This document shows positions 1 to 6,200 of a DNA stretch of 13,696 nt, in pieces. Each line of letters starts with the position of its first letter. Position 1 is the stretch's first letter. Location: the NCBI GenBank assembly GCA_003542955.1, contig DPJP01000302.1:1-13696 (forward strand), read 5' to 3'. The DNA is from Armatimonadota bacterium. GTDB lineage: Bacteria > Armatimonadota > Zipacnadia > Zipacnadales > UBA11051. Position numbers and translations under genes: made by a program. Below the pieces are notes generated by a model. It saw only the letters and a list, made by a program, of their open reading frames with translations, had not been told where the DNA came from and ran no database searches.

Positions 1-147
1 CGCTCGGTGGTCTCGCTCGTGAGGCCCCTCCCCGAGGGCGCAAGCGTGTGGTTCGTGGGCCTGCCTCGCGACCCCGTCTCGCTGACGCTCGGCGGTCTCG
101 CTTGTGAGGCCCCTCCCCGATATGGTGCGCGGTGAGGCCCCTCCCCG
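1..147. repeat. Direct repeats at the left window edge
   Basis: A 35-bp unit at 1-35 recurs at 86-120 with two mismatches (positions 8 and 18 of the unit). The last 16 bases of the unit, beginning GTGAGGCCCCTCC, recur a third time at 132-147. The copies are 50 and 11 bases apart. The first copy starts at base 1, so the array may continue to the left. No credible gene covers 1-264: the short plus-strand frames here have no recognisable product. Copy number, function and mobility are unknown. Confidence 0.75.
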
Positions 148-167
148 GCGTGTCCTGTGGAGACAAA

Positions 168-197
168 CGCCCCTCCGGCGACAGAGCCGGAGGGGCG
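168..197 (-). terminator. Intrinsic-terminator-like hairpin after the small lipoprotein gene
   Basis: A perfect 12-bp inverted repeat (168-179 with 186-197) encloses a 6-base loop. Read on the minus strand, the G+C-rich stem is followed directly by GTTTGTCT, a modest U-rich tail. It lies about 70 bp past the stop codon of the minus-strand lipoprotein gene, where a terminator for the two-gene unit would be expected. Confidence 0.65.
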
Positions 198-264
198 CGT
201 GGTGTTGCCTGCACGATGTCCCGCCGCAATTGCATGGAAGGGCGGGTTGCGATCGAGCGCCGCT

Positions 265-1101
265 CTACTGCTTGACCCAGATGGCGCTGATGGTGTCCCT
301 GGTCATGGTGAACTGGCCCGCGGCCGGGACATCCACCTCGTAGGTGAAGTTGATCGGCTGGAAGGCGCCGAGGTTGTCGATGACGGTGCCCGAGCCATCC
401 TTCGCCGTCCAGGTGATGTTCATGGTGGCGGCCGGGAAGCCGAACAGGTAGCCGACCAGAAGGCCTGAGCCGTCTGCATTCAGCGTCATGTCTATGCGGT
501 CGATGCTGGCCTGACCCAGGACGGCGCCGATGTTGACCGGTACGCCGTTGTCGGTGGCGGATGTGCCGCGCCAGGTGCCGACCAGCGCCGGGTCGTGATT
601 GTCCTCACCGTTGGGTGAGCCGAGTTGCAGCGCCAGGGCGATCGGGTCGCCCGGGTTGCCGGCGGTCGGGTACGCCTCTCCGCCGGGTGGGATGGTGATG
701 AGCGTGGTGCCCCAGGCGATGATCTCACCGGTGCCGTCTGTTGATTCGTGTGCGGTGACCATCAGAGTGGCGCCCGACGCCGGTGGCACGCTGTCGAGCA
801 CCGCGGTGGTGGTCCAGGGAGGTTCCGCGGGCCGGACCAGCAGTGCCGATGCTGTGATGCCGGGGGCGCCGATGTTCGGATCGTCGGCAACGGTCACCAG
901 GATCGAGTTGGCCTCCGCCGGGATGACGGCGGTGTCGACGCCCGGGCGGGCGGGCCAGGTAATGCTGACCTGCAGATAGCCGGCTTCCTGGCCCAGGATG
1001 GCGCCGTCTCTGCCACCGGCCCCTGCAGGCGTCGAGCTATGGCAACCGACGAGCATGATGCCCAGCATCAATGCAGCGGAGAGTATCAGTAGTCTTCTCA
1101 T
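265..1101 (-). CDS. Two-domain lipoprotein, C-terminal lipocalin-like domain, function unknown
   Basis: A 278-residue predicted lipoprotein. The N-terminus has a basic start (MRR), a hydrophobic stretch and a lipobox L-V-G-C with the lipidated cysteine at residue 20. The +2 residue is His, not Asp, so outer-membrane sorting is possible. Residues about 43-160 look like a beta-sandwich rich in Val, Thr and Pro. Residues about 171-278 begin with L-V-G-T-W-R-G and contain the M-T-L-N-A-D-G-S-G strand pattern typical of lipocalin-like domains; that assignment is by resemblance only. The frame is open back to 1173, but 1101 is preferred because AAAAGGAG lies 8 bases upstream and the signal peptide starts there. 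It lies 87 bp downstream of the protease gene on the same strand, so the two are probably co-transcribed. No catalytic residues are recognised. It could be a binding protein, a partner of the protease, or an unrelated surface lipoprotein. Confidence 0.85.
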   Translation of the reverse strand: MRRLLILSAALMLGIMLVGCHSSTPAGAGGRDGAILGQEAGYLQVSITWPARPGVDTAVIPAEANSILVTVADDPNIGAPGITASALLVRPAEPPWTTTAVLDSVPPASGATLMVTAHESTDGTGEIIAWGTTLITIPPGGEAYPTAGNPGDPIALALQLGSPNGEDNHDPALVGTWRGTSATDNGVPVNIGAVLGQASIDRIDMTLNADGSGLLVGYLFGFPAATMNITWTAKDGSGTVIDNLGAFQPINFTYEVDVPAAGQFTMTRDTISAIWVKQ

Positions 1102-1109
1102 CTGCGCAG

Positions 1110-1119
1110 CTCCTTTTCC
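1110..1119 (-). promoter_or_regulatory. Ribosome binding site fixing the lipoprotein start
   Basis: On the minus strand this reads GGAAAAGGAG, ending 8 bases before the ATG at 1101-1099. It favours this ATG over the longer frame starting at 1173, whose 24 extra residues would mask the lipoprotein signal peptide. Confidence 0.8.
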
Positions 1120-1154
1120 CTTCAGTGTCAGATGCCGCTTGATGGAACGGCGGA

Positions 1155-1169
1155 CCGGCCGTGGGCCGG
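1155..1169. other. Short hairpin between protease and lipoprotein genes
   Basis: CCGGCC (1155-1160) and GGCCGG (1164-1169) form a 6-bp stem around a 3-base loop in the 87-bp gap between the two minus-strand genes. No T-run follows on the minus strand, so it is not a convincing terminator. It could be an mRNA processing or stability element, or chance in GC-rich DNA. Confidence 0.35.
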
Positions 1170-1188
1170 GCACGGCAGGTTGCAGCCG

Positions 1189-2886
1189 CTATCCGGCCGC
1201 GGCGCCGGTCATTGACCGCGGCAGCCAACTGATGATGATGGTGCCGCCACCCGCGGGCAGGGCCCGGAGTGCGTTGGCGATGCCGCCGCCGATATCGGTG
1301 CGGCTCTGACCGCCGCTTGCGACGATGAGGTCCTTGACGCCCTGCGGCGTGAGCGATGGGTCGAAGCTCCAGACCAGGCCTGCAATGCCCGCGACGATGG
1401 GAGCGGCGAAGGAAGTTCCGGTTGCCTGGTAGACGCCGCCGCCCTGGACGCCGGCGCCCGCGGTGCCGACAAGTGTGCCGGGCGCTGCGATATCGACCAC
1501 TGCGCCCTCGCGCGAGTAGTTGGCCTCGATGCCCACCGAGGTGGTGGCGGCGACGATCATCGCATTGCTCGCCCAGACGTCGGCCCATCCGGCGGGTGCG
1601 CCGGCCGGCAGCAGCACGTCGTCGTCCTTGACGACTTCACCGTCGTTGCCGGCAGCGAAGACCACCAGCGCGCCCTGATCCATTGCGTATCGCACGGCCG
1701 GGGTCATGTTCATCCGGAAGCGCTGCTGGAGGATGATGCACGCATCGTGCGGGAGGATGCCCGTCACATTGCCCGCGCCGTCGTAGGAGTAGGTGTTGGC
1801 GCCGGCGGAGACGTTGACGACAGCCGCGCCGGCATCGATTGCGACCCTGATGCCCTGGGCGATGTCGAAGGAGAACTGGGCACCGGCGGTCTGCTCCCAC
1901 CAGTCGACGACCTTGATGCGGTTGCCCCAGGCGATCCCGCAGGCGCCGATGGTGTCGTTGCCGGGGGCGACCATCAGGCCGGCGACATTCGTGCCGTGGC
2001 CGACTTCGTCCGTCCCGTCACCCAGGAGCGCGGCGCCGACGGTCTCGACCTGATCGACGCTGAAGTGGTTGGTCACATCAATGCCGGTGTCGACAACGCC
2101 GAGGATGACATCGCTGTTGACCTCTCCGCGTGTGTCGACGGCGACCTTCCAGGCCTCGCGTGCGCGGATTTGATCCATCCAGTAATCACCGGCGAAGGTG
2201 GCTGGATCGGGGTCGAAGACGGATGCCTGCGTGGGGCGGGCATCGATATTGGGCATTGCCAGGTCGACGGCTGCCAGAGTCGGCAGGTCCTCGAGATAGT
2301 CCTCGGTGGTCTGGACATCGGGTGTCTCGACCACGATCTGGCGCAGGCCCGGCTCCCATGCGGCGATTGTCGAGCCGGTCTGGGCGAGGTACTGCTGGAG
2401 GTCCCAGCCGTCGAGCGATGTGGCGTTGCCGGAGATGTTGAGAATAACGTGTGTGAGCGCGGCATTGACCTGGCTGCCGTCGGGCAGGTCGACCTCGCCG
2501 ACCTCCGCATCCGGCGCGGTCGAGGCGATCTGGTTGTCGAAGATGTCGGGCGGCGCGATTGGCCATGCGCCGAGGCCGACGACGGCCCGGAGGACGAGGA
2601 TCGCGTCGGCGACGCCTGCCGCCCCGCTGTTGTCTGCGTCCGCGCGCGGCGTGTACGGGTCGAAGCCCACGACGATGCGCAGAATGGCGATGGCATCGGT
2701 AACGCTGGCCACCCCGTCCTCATTCATATCTCCCAGCGATTGAACGGGCTCCTGGGCCGTGCCGACAGCCGCAGGTGCGGCGGCTGCCGCCTCCTGGCTG
2801 TCATGGCCGGTGCCGGAGTGGCAGCCCGCCGCGACCACAACCGCGATGACCAGCAGCAACAGGCCCGCTTGTCTGAGGCCACTCAT
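1189..2886 (-). CDS. Surface lipoprotein subtilisin-like (S8) serine protease with N-terminal type I dockerin
   Basis: A 565-residue predicted S8-family serine endopeptidase. A lipoprotein signal peptide ends in A-A-G-C with Cys22 as the lipid site. Residues about 51-109 form a type I dockerin: two F-hand repeats, D-M-N-E-D-G (53-58) and D-A-D-N-S-G (83-88), each followed by a helix ending V-V-G. Residues about 112-222 look like a propeptide. The catalytic domain runs about 234-543, with Asp266 in V-V-D-T-G-I-D, His297 in G-H-G-T, oxyanion Asn414 in A-A-G-N-D, and Ser492 in G-T-S-F-A-A-P. The full triad suggests an active enzyme. The start at 2886 has GAGGGAGA about 7 bases upstream. The first gene of the minus-strand pair, it is divergent from the giant surface-protein gene. 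Family knowledge implies secretion and maturation by propeptide cleavage; its substrate is unknown. The dockerin sits next to the lipid anchor, not at the usual C-terminus, and no cohesin is seen in the window. Confidence 0.95.
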   Translation of the reverse strand: MSGLRQAGLLLLVIAVVVAAGCHSGTGHDSQEAAAAAPAAVGTAQEPVQSLGDMNEDGVASVTDAIAILRIVVGFDPYTPRADADNSGAAGVADAILVLRAVVGLGAWPIAPPDIFDNQIASTAPDAEVGEVDLPDGSQVNAALTHVILNISGNATSLDGWDLQQYLAQTGSTIAAWEPGLRQIVVETPDVQTTEDYLEDLPTLAAVDLAMPNIDARPTQASVFDPDPATFAGDYWMDQIRAREAWKVAVDTRGEVNSDVILGVVDTGIDVTNHFSVDQVETVGAALLGDGTDEVGHGTNVAGLMVAPGNDTIGACGIAWGNRIKVVDWWEQTAGAQFSFDIAQGIRVAIDAGAAVVNVSAGANTYSYDGAGNVTGILPHDACIILQQRFRMNMTPAVRYAMDQGALVVFAAGNDGEVVKDDDVLLPAGAPAGWADVWASNAMIVAATTSVGIEANYSREGAVVDIAAPGTLVGTAGAGVQGGGVYQATGTSFAAPIVAGIAGLVWSFDPSLTPQGVKDLIVASGGQSRTDIGGGIANALRALPAGGGTIIISWLPRSMTGAAAG

Positions 2887-3232
2887 GGTGTCGTCTCCCT
2901 CTCGATTGGTTTCTCGACCGTCCGCCGAAGCGGCGCACTACTCATCCAACTTGGATGCACTATTGGACACAGCCGAGGAGTACACCTCCTGCCGCACGCA
3001 CATTTTTTCGCGAACTGCCGGGCCACGACCGCGCACGGCGCTGACGGCCTCGGCGGCGCTGTCACCATGCAGGAATCGACCGCAATAGAGCGAAGTGTAA
3101 TCCGGCACAGCCTGAGGCGAGCATCGCGCAGGCGGCGGACGTTGCCCCGCACCGCTCAGTCGTTCCCATGGCGGGGCGTACACGTCGCCGAGCGCCCGCA
3201 CAGGGGACGGAGTTCAGGGAGGGCGAAGCGCC
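2887..3232. promoter_or_regulatory. Divergent intergenic region with two palindromes
   Basis: This 346-bp region separates the minus-strand protease gene from the plus-strand giant gene and must hold promoters for both unless the giant gene is read from further away. No convincing -35/-10 pair is visible on either strand. It contains a near-perfect palindrome CATCCAACTTGGATG (2943-2957, 7-bp arms, one central base), a second palindrome centred on GTAC (2975-2988, 12 of 14 positions symmetric), and a T6 tract (3003-3008). The palindromes could be operators for a dimeric regulator; this is inference. The ribosome binding site of the giant gene (AGGGAGGG, 3216-3223) is at the right end, 9 bases before the ATG. 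Confidence 0.5.
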
Positions 3233-6200
3233 ATGGTCCGGCTACAGGTGAGGTATCTTCTGGTCGTCTGTCTTGCCTGTCTGCTCCTCGCGGGGCTGGC
3301 AGGGAGCGCGGCCGCGGATGACGAGACGGGTATTCTGACTGCCACGGTTCTGGATCCGACCGATCAGTCACGCTTGTCGAACGTTGATGTCACGGTGCGG
3401 CTGCTACCCCCGCCCGACACCGATGGTGAGGGGCGCACCTTCAAGGCAGTCACCGGCGTGCTCGGCATATTCAAGCTCAAGGGGCTTCCGCCGGGCAGCA
3501 TCGAGATGACCGCCTCCAGGGATGGGTACCTCGACGGCACCTGGCTGTTTGAGATCACCGCCGGGGAGCGGACCGAGCCCGGATGCCTTGCGCTGATCCC
3601 CGAGCGATACGAGCGGCGGACGGCGCTGGTGATCGAGGGCGACCCGTGCGGCGCCACCGCCGAGTTGGACGGGCGGCTGCTCAGAGTGTTGCCGGGTACG
3701 GGCAGTGAGGTGCGGACGGCGCCGATGCTTGTCGAGGACGTTTCCGTCGGCACGCACACCGTCCGCGCAGACAAGGACGGCTACGTGCGGGAGGACTATG
3801 AGGTCGACGTCCTCGAGCGCACCCCGACACGGCTGCTGATTGACCTCGAGCGGCAGAAGGCAGTCGCGGCGTGGTTCCCGGGCGGCGGAGGGGCCGCGGC
3901 GGCGATCATCGGTGGCGTTGCGCTGGTGGCCGGCGGATCGGGGGGCGGCGGACCCGCGCCCACCTACACCATCGCCGGCCATGTCCTCGAGCAGGGGACC
4001 GGTAGCCCGATCGCGGGTGTCGAGGTGCGCGTCGGGAACTCATCGACAACGACGAACGCGCAGGGGGCCTACTCGGTCCCCGGATTGCCCGCGGGCACGT
4101 ACACGGTCACACCGGAGCTGGACCCGTGGACATTCGCCCCGACGAGCCGATCCGTGACCGTGAACGCGGACACGGGTAACGTCTCGGATGCCGACTTCGT
4201 CGGGTCCAGACCCGCCGACCTGTTCACGATCTGCGGGACCGTGCGGGAGGGCGAATCGGGTCTTGCGGGTGTCGCGATGACGCTCGAGCCGATGACGACG
4301 CCGGAAGCGGCGCGGCCTGCGCAGGCGCAGAGCGCCACAACCGCCGGCGACGGCAGCTACTGCTTCACCGACCTCCCGGCGGGCCAGTACCGCGTGTACC
4401 CGACGTTGGTGGAGTACACCTTCACGCCCGCGGAGCGGACGCCGACGGTCAACACGGTGCTCGGGAGCGCCTCGGAGCAGGACTTCGTCGGCACGCGGAA
4501 CACCTACACGATCTCCGGGCAGGTGTATGAGGCAAGCACAGGGCCCCAGACAGGCGGGATGGAGGGCGTGACCGTCGCGCTCGCGCCCGTCACCAGCGCC
4601 GGGGTGTCGCTCACCCAGACGCAGCAGACGACCACCGGCGCCGGCGGCAGCTTCTCCTTCACCGTGTTCGCGGGGCAGTACACCATCGGCCCCACACTCC
4701 CCGAGTACACATTCGATCCGCAGCAGCGCACGACTACCGTCAATCAAGGGACCGGGAATGCGACCGGCCAGGACTTCGCCGGTACGCCGAACACGTACTC
4801 GGTCTCGGGGACCGTTCGGGTGGGTGAGAGCGGCCTCGGCGGGGTGGAGATGACGCTCGAGCCGGTGGGCGCGGCCGCAGGCGTCCGCATCAGGCAACAG
4901 CAGAGCGTCACCACCGCAGCGGATGGCACGTACTCATTCGACGGGCTGCTCGCGGGGCAGTATCGCGTGTGGCCAAGCCTGGTCGAGTACACCTTCGACC
5001 CCGCCGAACGCACGCCGACGGTCAACGAGACGCTGGGCAGTGCGACGGATCAGGATTTCGACGCCACTGTCAACACCTACTCGATCTCCGGCAATGTCTG
5101 GCTGGGCGAGGGCGGTCTGGGCGGCGTGGAGATGACGCTCGAGCAGGTGACGGCCCTCGAGGGCATCCGCATCCGCCAGCAGCAGACGGTCACCACAGGC
5201 GGCGATGGCAGCTACTCCTTCGACGCCTTGCCCGCGGGGCAGTACCGCGTGTGGCCAAGCCTGGTCGAGTACACCTTCGACCCCGCCGAGCGCACGCCGA
5301 TGGTGAACCAGACACTGGGCAACGCGACGGATCAGGACTTCACCGCGACCCTGAACACCTACTCGATCTCGGGCACGGTGCGGCTGAACAGTGTCGGCTT
5401 CGAGGGAGTCGAGATGACGCTGGAGTCGCTCACCGGAGGCGAGGGCCTGCGCATCAAGCAGCAGCAGACCGTGAGCACCGCGGCGGACGGCAGCTACTCA
5501 TTCACGGGCCTCCCGGCGGGTCAGTATCGTGTCACTCCGACGCTGGTCGAGTACACGTTCAATCCGGCGGAGCGCACGCCGACGGTCAACCAGGCCAACG
5601 GCGACGCGACCGGGCAGGACTTCACGGCAACGCTCGGCACCTATTCGATCTCCGGGACAGTCTGGCTGGGCGAAGCGGGGCTCAGTGACGTCGAGTTGGA
5701 GCTGGAGCAGGTGACCGCGCCGGAGGGTGTCAGAATCCGGCAGCGGCGGACGGTGACCAGCGACGCGCAGGGGCAGTACAGCTTCGAGGGCCTCCCGGCC
5801 GGGCAGTACCGCGTAACCCCCGCGCTGGCGGAGTACGCTTTCGAGCCGATCGAGCGCACGCCGGAGGTCAATGAGACGCTCGGGGACGCGACCGACCAGG
5901 ACTTCGCCGCCACGCGCAAGACCTACTCGATCTCAGGGACGGTCTCGCTGCAGGCTGCGGGTCTCGGTGGCGTCGAGATGAGTGTCGAGCCCGTCACCGG
6001 CGTCCTGACCGCCCAGACGCAGACCGTGACCACGGCCTCCGACGGCAGCTACTCCTTCACCGGGCTGGTGAGCGGGCAGTACCGCGTGTGGCCGACGCTC
6101 GAGGAGTACACGTTCACCCCCACCGAGCGTACGCCGGAGGTCAACGAGACGCTCGGGGATGCCACCGACCAGGACTTCGTCGCCGCGCTGAACACCTACT

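Noticed and set aside
1..147. CRISPR array
   Set aside because: Only two near-complete copies with mismatches and one partial copy, uneven spacing (50 and 11 bases), and no cas genes.
2560..2740. Cellulosome component
   Set aside because: A dockerin alone does not imply a cellulosome; there is no cohesin, scaffoldin or glycoside hydrolase in the window.
2960..3101. Sigma-70 promoters in the divergent region
   Set aside because: TTGGAC (2963-2968) and TGTAAT (3096-3101) are single boxes without a partner at usual spacing; no pair was convincing on either strand.
1747..3321. 524-codon plus-strand open frame
   Set aside because: It lies antisense to the protease gene, which has a full catalytic triad. 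It shows no domain likeness and is the expected by-product of GC-rich codon use.
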